From contig NZ_LR733817.1 of the NCBI RefSeq assembly GCF_902506165.1, forward strand, positions 2,899,937 to 2,963,936: a stretch of 64,000 nucleotides of DNA, written 5' to 3'. Positions within the stretch are counted from its first letter, which is position 1, and each line of letters begins with the position of its first letter. The position numbers were made by a program, and so were the translations under genes. The notes beneath the pieces are model-generated. The model saw only the letters and a list, made by a program, of their open reading frames with translations, was not told the DNA's origin and did no database searches. The DNA is from Bosea sp. 29B (GTDB taxonomy: Bacteria; Pseudomonadota; Alphaproteobacteria; Rhizobiales; Beijerinckiaceae). Below, in pieces: positions 8,331-16,243 of this stretch.

Positions 8331-8774
8331 ATGCTCCAGCCTGTTTCAAGCCCTGTCGCCCGCGCGGTGGAGCCGGCGAGCCCCGGTATCCGGAGGGCGC
8401 TGAGCCATATCGAGCGGCATTTCACCGAGGCTCTCTATCTCGACGACCTCGCCTCGCTGGCCGGCCTCAGCGTCTGCCGTTTCGTCACCGTCTTCCGGCG
8501 CCAGGTCGGGCTGACGCCGCATCGCTTCGTCTGCCGTGAGCGCGTGCGCTACGCTAGGGCGCTGCTCGCCGACGGCGTCCCGGCCGCGCAGGCTGCATTG
8601 GACGCCGGCTTCTTCGACCAGAGCCATCTCTCGCGCCATTTCAAGAGCGTCTACGGCGTGACGCCCGGCCGCTATCTGCGCGAGCAGGTGCAGTCTCCGC
8701 CGCCGCGGGCTGGCCGGCTCGGCTATCCGGCACGCGCCGCCTTTTCTCCCGTTTCGTCTTCCCGTCCTGCCTGA
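8331..8774 (+). CDS. short AraC-family regulator (DNA-binding domain only)
   Basis: A 147-residue protein that is almost entirely the AraC double helix-turn-helix: RRALSHIERHFTEALYLDDL through SVCRFVTVFRRQVGLTPHRF and DQSHLSRHFKSVYGVTPGRY. There is no room for a ligand-binding domain, since only about 20 residues precede the HTH. The last 35 residues are Pro/Arg-rich. The ATG follows GGAGGA at a long 12-base spacing. It lies nine bases before the aminotransferase gene and 150 bases after gabD, so it probably regulates this run and is co-transcribed with the aminotransferase. With no sensor domain it may respond to expression level or to a partner protein. Confidence 0.88.
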   Translation: MLQPVSSPVARAVEPASPGIRRALSHIERHFTEALYLDDLASLAGLSVCRFVTVFRRQVGLTPHRFVCRERVRYARALLADGVPAAQAALDAGFFDQSHLSRHFKSVYGVTPGRYLREQVQSPPPRAGRLGYPARAAFSPVSSSRPA

Positions 8775-8783
8775 GGTTCCGCC

Positions 8784-10178
8784 ATGAGCGTCAACTCCCT
8801 CGAAGCCCTCGACCGCCGCCACTGGGTCCATCCGGTCGCCAACTGGGCCGGCCACGAGAAGCGCGGCGTCACCGTGATGAAGTCGGCCAAGGGCGCCTTC
8901 ATCACCGATAGCGACGGCCATGAGTTGATCGACGGCTTCGCCGGGCTGTGGTGCGTCAATGTCGGCTATGGCCATGACAGCATCGTCGAGGCGGCTGCCC
9001 GTCAGATGCGCGAACTGCCCTATGCCACCGGCTATTTCAGCTTCGGCAGCGAGCCGGCGATCCGCCTCGCCGCCAAGCTCGCCGAGCTCACCCCCGGCGA
9101 TCTCGACCATATCTATTTTTCGCTTGGCGGTTCGGATGCCGTCGACAGCGCGCTGCGTCTGATCCAGTTCTACTACAACGTCACCGGCCAGCCGACGAAG
9201 AAGGCGATCCTCTCGCTCGAGCGCGGCTATCACGGTTCGAGCTCGACCGGCGCCGGTGTCACGGCGCTGCCGGTCTTCCACGCCAATTTCGACTTTCCGG
9301 CGCATGTGCATCACTACGTCGCCCCGCCCTATGCCTATCGCAACCCGACAGGCTCGAGCGACGCGGTGGTGATCGCGGCCAGCGTCGCCTCGCTGCGCGC
9401 CAAGGTCGCGGAGCTCGGCGCCGAGAACGTTGCGGCCTTCTTCTGCGAGCCGGTGATCGGTTCGGGCGGCGTCATCGTGCCGCCGAAGGGCTGGCTCAAG
9501 GCTATGCGCGAGACGGCGGCCGAGCTCGACATCCTCTTCGTCGCCGACGAGGTCATCACCGGCTTCGGCCGCACCGGCCCCATGTTCGCCTGCGAAGCGG
9601 AAGGCGTGGTGCCCGACATGATGACCATGGCCAAGGGACTGACCTCGGGCTACGCGCCGCTCGGTGCGCTCGCCATCGGCGAGAAGGTCTATCGCGCCAT
9701 TGCCGACAATGCCCCGGCTGGCGGCCCAATCGGCCATGGCTACACCTATTCCGGTCATCCGGTCAGCGCAGCGGTCGCGCTCGAGGTGCTGCGGCTCTAT
9801 GAGGAAGGCGGCATCCTCGCCAACGGCCAGCGCGTCGGCGCCTATTTCGAGGAGCGCCTGGCGACGCTCGCCGACCACCCGCTCGTCGGCGAGGTCAGGG
9901 CGCGCGGCTTGCTCGCCGGTATCGAGCTCGTCGCCGACAAGGCGACGAAAGAGAAGCTGCCGCGCGAGGCGAGACTGCCCGACCATCTCTTCGCCCGTGG
10001 CTATGCCAATGGCGTGATCTTCCGCGCCTTCGCCGACGACATCATCGGCCTGGCACCGCCGCTCTGCTGCAGCGAGGCGGAGATCGACCTGATCATCGCC
10101 AGGTTGCGCAAGACGCTCGACGAGGTCCTGGCATTGCCGGAGGTGGCGGTGGCGTTGAAAACCGCGAAAGCGGCGTGA
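8784..10178 (+). CDS. class III (omega) aminotransferase, GABA/polyamine:pyruvate type
   Basis: A 464-residue PLP enzyme of aminotransferase class III. Seen are the N-terminal aromatic segment HWVHPVANWAGHEKRG, GFAGLWCVNVGYGH, the cofactor-contacting D255 in VADEVITGFGRTG, and the Schiff-base lysine K284 in MTMAKGLTSGYAPLG. The W-C-V-N-V-G-YG motif and length match omega-amino acid/putrescine:pyruvate transaminases. The product semialdehyde would feed the GabD-like dehydrogenase upstream. GAGG sits seven bases before the ATG. Exact amine donor (GABA, putrescine, beta-alanine or taurine) is unknown. Confidence 0.9.
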   Translation: MSVNSLEALDRRHWVHPVANWAGHEKRGVTVMKSAKGAFITDSDGHELIDGFAGLWCVNVGYGHDSIVEAAARQMRELPYATGYFSFGSEPAIRLAAKLAELTPGDLDHIYFSLGGSDAVDSALRLIQFYYNVTGQPTKKAILSLERGYHGSSSTGAGVTALPVFHANFDFPAHVHHYVAPPYAYRNPTGSSDAVVIAASVASLRAKVAELGAENVAAFFCEPVIGSGGVIVPPKGWLKAMRETAAELDILFVADEVITGFGRTGPMFACEAEGVVPDMMTMAKGLTSGYAPLGALAIGEKVYRAIADNAPAGGPIGHGYTYSGHPVSAAVALEVLRLYEEGGILANGQRVGAYFEERLATLADHPLVGEVRARGLLAGIELVADKATKEKLPREARLPDHLFARGYANGVIFRAFADDIIGLAPPLCCSEAEIDLIIARLRKTLDEVLALPEVAVALKTAKAA

Positions 10179-10273
10179 TCCTTGCTTGGTCCGGACCGCA
10201 TCAAACGACCAGATCACGATGATTTTGGATCGAATCGATCCAAGGTCATAAAACGTGATCGATTCTAAAAGCT

Positions 10274-10326
10274 TAGAGCAGGGTCACAGCGAAAAACCGG
10301 TTCCCACTTTTTCGCATCCTGCTCTA
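10274..10326. repeat. RIME-like intergenic hairpin
   Basis: TAGAGCAGG (10274-10282) pairs with CCTGCTCTA (10318-10326) around a core with gaaaaaccggttcccactttttc. It shares arms and core with the element at 2646-2699. The 60 bases before it (about 10216-10271) also contain short GATC-rich dyads of the kind that accompany such repeats. It lies between the aminotransferase and Lrp genes and may end aminotransferase transcription. Confidence 0.75.
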
Positions 10327-10398
10327 GTCTGATACCGGTTCGGGCCCGCTCTGCAGGTCCGGTTCCACAAGAGGCATCCAGGACAAGAGGCCTTCGTC

Positions 10399-10887
10399 GT
10401 GACACCGGGCGTGCGGCTCGACCGCATCGACATGAAGATCCTGATCGAGCTGCAGAACAACGGCAGGATCACGAACGTCAACCTGGCAGATGCGGTCGGC
10501 CTGTCGCCGAGCCCCTGCCTGCTGCGGGTCAAGCGGCTGGAGCAGGCCGGCTTCATCTCCGGCTACGGCGCGACCATCAACCTGCAGAAGCTCGGTGAGA
10601 CCATCACCGTCTTCACCGAGATCACCCTGACCGACCACACCAAGGAATACTTCATCCGTTTCGAGACGGCGCTTCGGCGCGTCGACGAAGTCGTCGAATG
10701 TCATCTCGTCAGCGGCGGCTACGACTATCTCGTCAAGTTCGTCACGCGCGGGCTGACGCACTACCAATCGCTGATCGAGACGCTGCTCGACCGCAATATC
10801 GGCATCTCCAAATACTTCAGCTATGTCGTGATCAAATCGCCGATCCAGAAGCCCGGCTATCCGCTGCCGACGCTGTTCGATATCTGA
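10399..10887 (+). CDS. Lrp/AsnC-family transcriptional regulator
   Basis: A 162-residue protein starting at GTG 10399, with AAGAGG eight bases upstream. The N-terminal winged HTH (LDRIDMKILIELQNNGRITN, then LADAVGLSPSPCLLRVKRLE) is followed by an AsnC_trans_reg/RAM effector domain with the G-x-YDYL motif (VSGGYDYLVKFV). Such regulators sense amino acids. Downstream of the aminotransferase and upstream of the convergent GNAT, it is the likely amino-acid-responsive controller of the 4155-10178 cluster, although its binding sites are not obvious. Confidence 0.92.
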   Translation: MTPGVRLDRIDMKILIELQNNGRITNVNLADAVGLSPSPCLLRVKRLEQAGFISGYGATINLQKLGETITVFTEITLTDHTKEYFIRFETALRRVDEVVECHLVSGGYDYLVKFVTRGLTHYQSLIETLLDRNIGISKYFSYVVIKSPIQKPGYPLPTLFDI

Positions 10888-10893
10888 CCGGCG

Positions 10894-11769
10894 TCAGCCG
10901 AGCGCCTGGGTGACGAGCCCGAAGGTCCGCGCTTCGCCACGAGGGCCGTGATTATGGCCCCTGACCATCGTGGTCACGGTGTCGTAGACGGTCATGCCGC
11001 ATTCTTCGAGGAAGCCGCCGAACCTGCCTTGTTCCTGGGCGGTGTCGACGCGCAGGAACTGCCCGTCATGGGCGGTCACATGCGGCCGCAGCAGCGCGAT
11101 CGCCGCCTCGTCGCTCTCGGCGACGATCGGGCCGACGACATGGCCGCGGCCGAAGCGGCGGCAGAGTGCGAAGCCGGCAACCTTGCCGTCGCGCTCGATG
11201 ACCGTACCGGTCGCGAGCTTCATCAGTGCGGCGATGACACGCGAGCGGTCGGCGCCATAGGCATCGGAATCGAGCTGCGCGATCGCCTCGCCATCTGCGG
11301 CGGTCACGGGCCGGACAGAAAATTCGTCGGGCGCAGCGCCTGACGGCGCCTGGGCGCGGCCCTGATGCTGGAAGATGCGGCCGATCGGCTGGAAGTCGAG
11401 CGAGCGGTAGAGCCGGTAGCCGGCGCGCGTCGCGTTGAGCCGGAGGTCGCGCGGGCCGGCCTCTTCGAAGATCGTGTCCATCAGCCGCCGGCCGGCGCCC
11501 TGCATCTGCAGGCGCGGCGAGGTGATGACCATGCCGATCGTGGCGAAATGCGGCCCGTAGGGCCACCACATTGCCGAAGCGAGGGCCCGGTCGATCGCAT
11601 CGCAGGCGACGAAGCCGTGCCCGACCTCCAGCACGAAGCGCCAGTCCTCCGGCCGATGCGGCCAGCTGACACCGACGGAGAGCTGGTGCGCCTGGGAGAT
11701 ATCCGCTTCTGTCATCGGCCTGATGGTCAGCTCGTAATCGAGCCGACGCCGAGCCGTTCCGTGAGCCAC
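10894..11769 (-). CDS. tandem GNAT-family N-acetyltransferase (paralog of 4859-5752)
   Basis: A 291-residue protein with an N-terminal GNAT domain (GVSWPHRPEDWRFVLEVGHG, WWPYGPHFATIGMVI, then MQGAGRRLMDTIFEEA) and a C-terminal Acetyltransf_18-like half (LCRRFGRGHVVGPIV), ending LVTQALG exactly like its paralog. The frame stays open far upstream, but the start chosen is GTG 11769, with GAGG nine bases before it; the longer N-terminus would be antisense to the FAD oxidoreductase gene. It converges on the Lrp gene (6 bp between stops) and diverges from the FAD oxidoreductase. Substrate unknown. Confidence 0.85.
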   Translation of the reverse strand: MAHGTARRRLDYELTIRPMTEADISQAHQLSVGVSWPHRPEDWRFVLEVGHGFVACDAIDRALASAMWWPYGPHFATIGMVITSPRLQMQGAGRRLMDTIFEEAGPRDLRLNATRAGYRLYRSLDFQPIGRIFQHQGRAQAPSGAAPDEFSVRPVTAADGEAIAQLDSDAYGADRSRVIAALMKLATGTVIERDGKVAGFALCRRFGRGHVVGPIVAESDEAAIALLRPHVTAHDGQFLRVDTAQEQGRFGGFLEECGMTVYDTVTTMVRGHNHGPRGEARTFGLVTQALG

Positions 11770-11946
11770 AGTTGCAGGCCTCGTTCGTCGAAATACGGGG
11801 CGACTATAGGCAGGCGCCGGGCTGCGGAGAACTGCAAAATTGTCCAAGAACCTGCCCCGCAAAGCGGTATTCTCGACGGTCGGAGCCGGCCTGCCCGGTG
11901 AGGGGCGGCCCATGCCGCCCTGTCCGGAACGCTGAGACGATAACCC

Positions 11947-13224
11947 ATGAAGCTCGAACCCTACTGGCTCGCGACGGCGCCGGGATTCACCGCCGGTTCC
12001 ATAGCTCCGATCGCCGGCAAGGTCGATGTCGCCGTCGTCGGCGGCGGCTTCACCGGCCTGTCGGCAGCGCTCGCTTTGGCGAAGTCCGGCGCCAGCGTTG
12101 CGGTGCTGGAGGCCGGTCGCGTCGTCGGACAGGCCTCTGGCCGCAATGGCGGGCACTGCAATAACGGCCTGGCGCATGATCTCGGCAGCCTTGCCGCCAG
12201 CCTCGGCGAGGAGAGGGCGGTCGCGCTCTACCGCGCCTTCGACAACGCCGTCGACACCGTCGAGGCGCTGGTCGCGCGCGAGGCGATCGACTGCGACTTC
12301 ATCCGCACCGGCAAGGTCAAGCTCGCCGCCAAGCCGGAGCATTTCGCCAAGCTGGAGAAAAGTGCCGCCCTGCTTCAGCGCACGGTCGAGCCTGATTTGA
12401 CCGTGGTGCCGCCACAGGAGATTCGGCGCGAGATCGGCTCGGACGGCTTCTTCGGCGGGCTCGTCTATCCGCGCAGCGCCCATATGCATATGGGCCGCTT
12501 CGGCGTCGGCCTGGCCGAGGCGGCGGCGCGAAACGGTGCTGCGATCCACGAGAACGCAGCCGTGACCGGTTTGCAGCGGCTGAACGGCCAGGCTCACCGC
12601 GTCGTCACCAGCCGCGGCACGCTCGAGGCGGGGCAGGTGCTTCTCGCGACCGGCGTCTCGCGCCAGGGGCCCTTCGCCTGGCTCCGGCGGCGTATCGTGC
12701 CGGTCGGCAGCTTCATCATCGCGACCGAACCGCTTTCACCCGAGCTCACGGCGGCGATCATGCCGACGCGACGGACCGCGACGACCACGAAGAACATCGG
12801 CAACTATTTCAGGCTCACCCCGGACAACCGATTGATCTTCGGGGGGCGGGCGCGCTTTGCCCTGTCGAGCCCGGCCTCGGACGCCAAGAGCGGGGCGATC
12901 CTGAAGGCGCGCATGCTGGAGCTCTTTCCGGAGCTCGCGGATACGCGCATCGACTATTGCTGGGGCGGCCTCGTCGACATGACTGCCGACCGGCTGCCGC
13001 GCGCTGGCGAGCGCGACGGCATCTTCTACGCGCTCGGCTATAGCGGCCATGGCACGCAGATGTCGGTCCATACGGGCCAGGCGATGGCCAGGGTGATGGG
13101 CGGCGACATGAAGGCGAACCCCTTCGCCGGGCTCGACTGGCCGGCGGTGCCCGGCCATTTCGGCCCGCCCTGGTTCCTGCCCTTCGTCGGGATGTATTAC
13201 CGCTACCAGGACTGGCGCCACTGA
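11947..13224 (+). CDS. FAD-dependent amine/amino-acid oxidoreductase, PuuB-like
   Basis: A 425-residue DAO-family flavoprotein. The Rossmann motif VAVVGGGFTGLSAALALAKSG is at about residues 29-49, followed by an acidic residue in LEAGRV and the ASGRNGGHCNNG loop typical of gamma-glutamylputrescine oxidase-like enzymes. The C-terminal FAD contact is GYSGHGTQMSVHTGQ, and it ends with an aromatic WFLPFVGMYYRYQDW tail, as in the PuuB/OrdL branch. It likely oxidises a polyamine-derived or N-substituted amino compound, feeding aldehyde to dehydrogenases such as the one at 6711-8180. It diverges from the GNAT gene across a 177-bp intergenic region. Confidence 0.88.
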   Translation: MKLEPYWLATAPGFTAGSIAPIAGKVDVAVVGGGFTGLSAALALAKSGASVAVLEAGRVVGQASGRNGGHCNNGLAHDLGSLAASLGEERAVALYRAFDNAVDTVEALVAREAIDCDFIRTGKVKLAAKPEHFAKLEKSAALLQRTVEPDLTVVPPQEIRREIGSDGFFGGLVYPRSAHMHMGRFGVGLAEAAARNGAAIHENAAVTGLQRLNGQAHRVVTSRGTLEAGQVLLATGVSRQGPFAWLRRRIVPVGSFIIATEPLSPELTAAIMPTRRTATTTKNIGNYFRLTPDNRLIFGGRARFALSSPASDAKSGAILKARMLELFPELADTRIDYCWGGLVDMTADRLPRAGERDGIFYALGYSGHGTQMSVHTGQAMARVMGGDMKANPFAGLDWPAVPGHFGPPWFLPFVGMYYRYQDWRH

Positions 13225-13248
13225 GAGCGCTCCGGAACGCTACTCCGG

Positions 13249-13267
13249 CGGCCGCCTGACGCGGCCG
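13249..13267. terminator. hairpin between convergent genes
   Basis: CGGCCGC, a five-base loop ctgac, then GCGGCCG. It lies 25 bases past the FAD oxidoreductase stop and about 110 bases from the stop of the convergent permease gene, so it could terminate both. There is no T tract, which is common for GC-rich alphaproteobacterial terminators. The rest of the 13225-13378 gap shows no gene. Confidence 0.5.
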
Positions 13268-13378
13268 TCTGCGCTTCCGGTGCTCACGGACGAAAAGTCC
13301 ACTCCGCTCCGATTCTCGACGACCACGCCAGTCGACTCGCCGGAGCGCGCTCCACAGCGTCCTCAGACGTGGTCTGGG

Positions 13379-14164
13379 CTAGGCTTCCTTCTTCTGTCCG
13401 CTCATCGCGAGCAGGACGAGCAGGAAAGAGGCCGCCGTCAGCAGGGTCGAGATCGAGGCGATGGTCGGGTCGATCTCGTCGCGGAGCGCGGTGAACATGC
13501 GCTTGGTCAGGGTCTGGTACTGACCGCCGGAGACGAAGAGCGCGATGATCGTCTCGTCGATCGCCGAGATGAAGGCAAAGACGGCGCCGGCGAAGACGCT
13601 GGCCTTGATCTGTGGCAGCGTCACGGTGAGGAAGGCCCGCAGGCGGTTCATGCCGAGGCTGCGCGCCACCATCTCCTGCGTCTTGTCGAAGCTCTGCAGC
13701 CCGGCAACGACCGAAGTGATGACATAGGGCAGGCCGAGCATGACATTGGCCAGCACCAGCCCGGTCAGCGTCTGGATCAGGCCGAGCTTGGCGTAGACGA
13801 AGAAGATGCCGATCGCGACGATGATGATCGGCACGATCAGCGGCAGCATCAGCACCATGTGCAGCGAGCGCATCAGCCGGTTTTGGGCGTTGCTGATGGC
13901 ATAGGCGGCGGCGGTGCCGAGCGGCGTGGCGATCAGCACGGTCAGCACGCCGAGCACCAGGCTCATCCGCGTGCCCTGCATCCAGTTCGGATTGCCGAAA
14001 TACTCGGCATACCAGCGCAGCGACAGTGCCGGCGGCGGGAAGGTCAGGAAGCGCGTGCTGGAGAACGACATCGGCACGATGATCAGCACGGGCAGCATCA
14101 GGTAGATCAGCACCAGCCCGACGACGAGGCCGAAGGCGAGGCGCGGCAGCAGCGAGGTTTTCAT
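13379..14164 (-). CDS. ABC transporter permease, spermidine/putrescine PotC type
   Basis: A 261-residue inner-membrane protein starting MKTSLLPRLAFGLVVGLVLI, with about six hydrophobic segments. The EAA loop region ARSLGMNRLRAFLTVTLPQI, which contacts the ATPase, is clear. The ATG overlaps the stop of the partner permease by four bases (ATGA), so the two are translationally coupled. Together with the PotA-like ATPase (18300-19385) and binding protein (15149-16204) it forms a type I importer for polyamines or similar cations. Confidence 0.92.
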   Translation of the reverse strand: MKTSLLPRLAFGLVVGLVLIYLMLPVLIIVPMSFSSTRFLTFPPPALSLRWYAEYFGNPNWMQGTRMSLVLGVLTVLIATPLGTAAAYAISNAQNRLMRSLHMVLMLPLIVPIIIVAIGIFFVYAKLGLIQTLTGLVLANVMLGLPYVITSVVAGLQSFDKTQEMVARSLGMNRLRAFLTVTLPQIKASVFAGAVFAFISAIDETIIALFVSGGQYQTLTKRMFTALRDEIDPTIASISTLLTAASFLLVLLAMSGQKKEA

Positions 14165-15030
14165 TTCTGCCCCAGCATCTTGTCGAGCGGGATGATGCGG
14201 CCCACCGCGGCGAAGATCATGAGCACGCAGGCGAGCAGCACGACGCCGACGGCGCTGGCCGCGCCCCATTGCGCGTAGAGCTCGACATTGCGGCTCACCA
14301 CCATCGAGATCATCACGGTGCGCCCGCCGCCGAGCAGCTCGGGCGTGATGTAGAAGCCGAGCGTCAGCACGAAGACGAGGGTGAGCCCGGCGATGACGCC
14401 CGGCAGCGACAGCGGCAGGAAGATGCGCAGGAAGCTGTAGAACGGGCCGCCGCCGAGGCTGGCGCCGGCGAGCATCAGCTCGCGCGGGATCTTCTGCATG
14501 GTCGAATAGAGCGGGAAGACCATGAAGGGCAGCAGGATGTGCACGGTCGCGATCACCGTGCCGAGCTCGTTGTGCACCATCGCGAGCGGCTCGGTGATCA
14601 GGCCGAAGCGTTCGAGCAATTGGTTGGCGACGCCGGTGCGCTGCAGCAGCACGAGCCAGGCATAGGCGCGCACCAGCACGCTGGTCCAGAACGGCAGCAT
14701 CACGCAGGCGAGGATCAGCACGTTCCAGGGCCGCTTGGCGTGGGCGGCCGCATAGGCGACCGGGTAGCCGAGGAGCAAGGTTAGAACCGTCACCATCAGG
14801 GCGATGCGGAAGGTCAGCGCGAAGCTGCGCCAGTAGACCTCCTCGGTGAAGATGCGGCGGTAGTGCTCGAGCGTGAAGCCGTTGTCGTAGATCGACTGGG
14901 CCGCGAGCCAGCCGACCGGGATCACCACCAGCGCGACGATCACCAGCACGGCAGGGGCCGCGAGCAGCGTCATCAGCGCCTGCTCGCGGCGCTGATGACG
15001 GAGGGATGGATCGATCGCGCTGGTGCTCAT
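14161..15030 (-). CDS. ABC transporter permease, spermidine/putrescine PotB type
   Basis: A 289-residue membrane protein with about six transmembrane segments and the EAA loop LAGASLGGGPFYSFLRIFLPL. The N-terminus has a short basic cytoplasmic tail (RHQRREQALM) before the first helix. It is the first permease of the pair and overlaps the second by four bases. It lies 118 bases downstream of the binding-protein gene; that gap contains a two-hairpin repeat which could lower permease expression relative to the binding protein. Confidence 0.92.
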   Translation of the reverse strand: MSTSAIDPSLRHQRREQALMTLLAAPAVLVIVALVVIPVGWLAAQSIYDNGFTLEHYRRIFTEEVYWRSFALTFRIALMVTVLTLLLGYPVAYAAAHAKRPWNVLILACVMLPFWTSVLVRAYAWLVLLQRTGVANQLLERFGLITEPLAMVHNELGTVIATVHILLPFMVFPLYSTMQKIPRELMLAGASLGGGPFYSFLRIFLPLSLPGVIAGLTLVFVLTLGFYITPELLGGGRTVMISMVVSRNVELYAQWGAASAVGVVLLACVLMIFAAVGRIIPLDKMLGQK

Positions 15031-15068
15031 CTCGTCACCTTGGTCATGCCCGGGCTCACAGGCCCGTC

Positions 15069-15137
15069 ATGCTCGGGCTTGACCCGAGCATCTCCTGCAA
15101 GAGATTCTCGGGTCTGCGCTGCGCTTCGCCCGAGAAT
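15069..15137. repeat. two-hairpin intergenic repeat
   Basis: Two adjacent inverted repeats: ATGCTCGGG/CCCGAGCAT (15069-15091, loop cttga) and ATTCTCGGG/CCCGAGAAT (15104-15112 and 15129-15137). The same ATTCTCGGG/CCCGAGAAT unit occurs at 46117-46139, also between a binding-protein gene and its permeases. Such elements may stabilise the upstream mRNA or attenuate downstream transcription. Confidence 0.7.
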
Positions 15138-15148
15138 GACGACGGGTC

Positions 15149-16204
15149 TCACTTCTGCATGAACTGCAGCCAGCGCTTCTCGGCGGCTTCGCCGGCCGGC
15201 GAGGTCCACCAGGCATAGGACATCAGCGCCTGCACCTTGGCGTTCTCCGGCGCGCTCGGCAGCTCCTTGACCCTGGCCTCGGAGATGACCTTTGTGTCGT
15301 AGGCCTTCGGGTTGGCCGGGCCGTAGTCGATATGCAGCGGCAGGTTGGCCTGGTGCACCGGATCGACCGCCTCGTTCAGGAACTTGATCGCGGTCGGCAG
15401 GTTCGGCGCACCCTTGAGCACGCAGAGCGAGGTGCTCTGCAGGATGCCCTGGTTATAGGTGTAGGTGACCTTGGCGCCTTCCTTGGTCAGCGCGCTGATG
15501 CGGCCGTTCCAGGCCATCACCATGTCGACCTCGCCGTCGTTGAGCAGCTGGGCCGACTGGGCGCCGGAGGTCCACCACACCGTGATGTTCGGCTTGATCT
15601 CCTCGAGCTTCTTGAAGGCGCGGTCGACGTCGAGCGGGTAGAGCTTGTCAGCGGCGACGCCGTCGGCCATCAGCGCCGCTTCCAGCGTCGCGAGCGGATG
15701 GTTGCGCAGCGAGCGGCGGCCCGGGAACTTCTTCACGTCCCAGAAATCGGCCCAGCTCCTGGGCGCCGAGGCCGCGTCCGGGAATTTCTTCAGATTGTAG
15801 CCGAGCACGCTCGAATAGAACTCGTAGGCCACCGACCAGTCACTGCGATACTCGGCCGGCATCGCAGCAGCGTTCGGGATCTTGCTGAAGTCGAGCTTCT
15901 CGACGATGCCCTGCTCGCCGCCGCGCAGGCAGAAATTGGTGGCGACGTCGACGACGTCCCAGGTCGGTTTACCCGACGCGACCTGCGAGCGCATGATCGG
16001 CCAGGCGTCCGGCACGCTGTCCTGGTTGATGGTGATGCCGAGCTTCTTGGCGCTCGGGTCGAGGATCGCGATGGTCTGCGCCTTCTGATAGGCGCCGCCC
16101 TGCGAGACGAACATCATCTGCTCGGCCGCACTGGCTGAGCCGAGCAGCGCGAGGGAGAACCCTGCGACGGCGCAGGTCGTTCGGAAATTCAAGCTCTTGG
16201 CCAT
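15149..16204 (-). CDS. ABC transporter substrate-binding protein, PotD-like
   Basis: A 351-residue periplasmic binding protein with a Sec signal peptide (about residues 1-27, ending GSASAAEQ). The mature protein has the PotD/PotF-type opening QMMFVSQGGAYQKAQ and the middle motif TWDVVDVATNFCLRGGEQG seen in spermidine/putrescine-type binding proteins. It captures the ligand for the PotABC-like transporter in the same operon. The neighbouring FAD oxidoreductase and HAD hydrolase suggest the ligand is an amine that is then oxidised. Polyamine specificity is inferred from family only. Confidence 0.9.
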   Translation of the reverse strand: MAKSLNFRTTCAVAGFSLALLGSASAAEQMMFVSQGGAYQKAQTIAILDPSAKKLGITINQDSVPDAWPIMRSQVASGKPTWDVVDVATNFCLRGGEQGIVEKLDFSKIPNAAAMPAEYRSDWSVAYEFYSSVLGYNLKKFPDAASAPRSWADFWDVKKFPGRRSLRNHPLATLEAALMADGVAADKLYPLDVDRAFKKLEEIKPNITVWWTSGAQSAQLLNDGEVDMVMAWNGRISALTKEGAKVTYTYNQGILQSTSLCVLKGAPNLPTAIKFLNEAVDPVHQANLPLHIDYGPANPKAYDTKVISEARVKELPSAPENAKVQALMSYAWWTSPAGEAAEKRWLQFMQK

Positions 16205-16243
16205 GTCCTGTTCCCCTGTTGTTTTGGATCGGAGCTTCGAGGC

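Noticed and set aside
11770..12597. N-terminal extension of the minus-strand GNAT to 12597
   Set aside because: The extra 276 residues would be antisense to the FAD oxidoreductase and have no homology-like features; GTG 11769 has a good ribosome-binding site.
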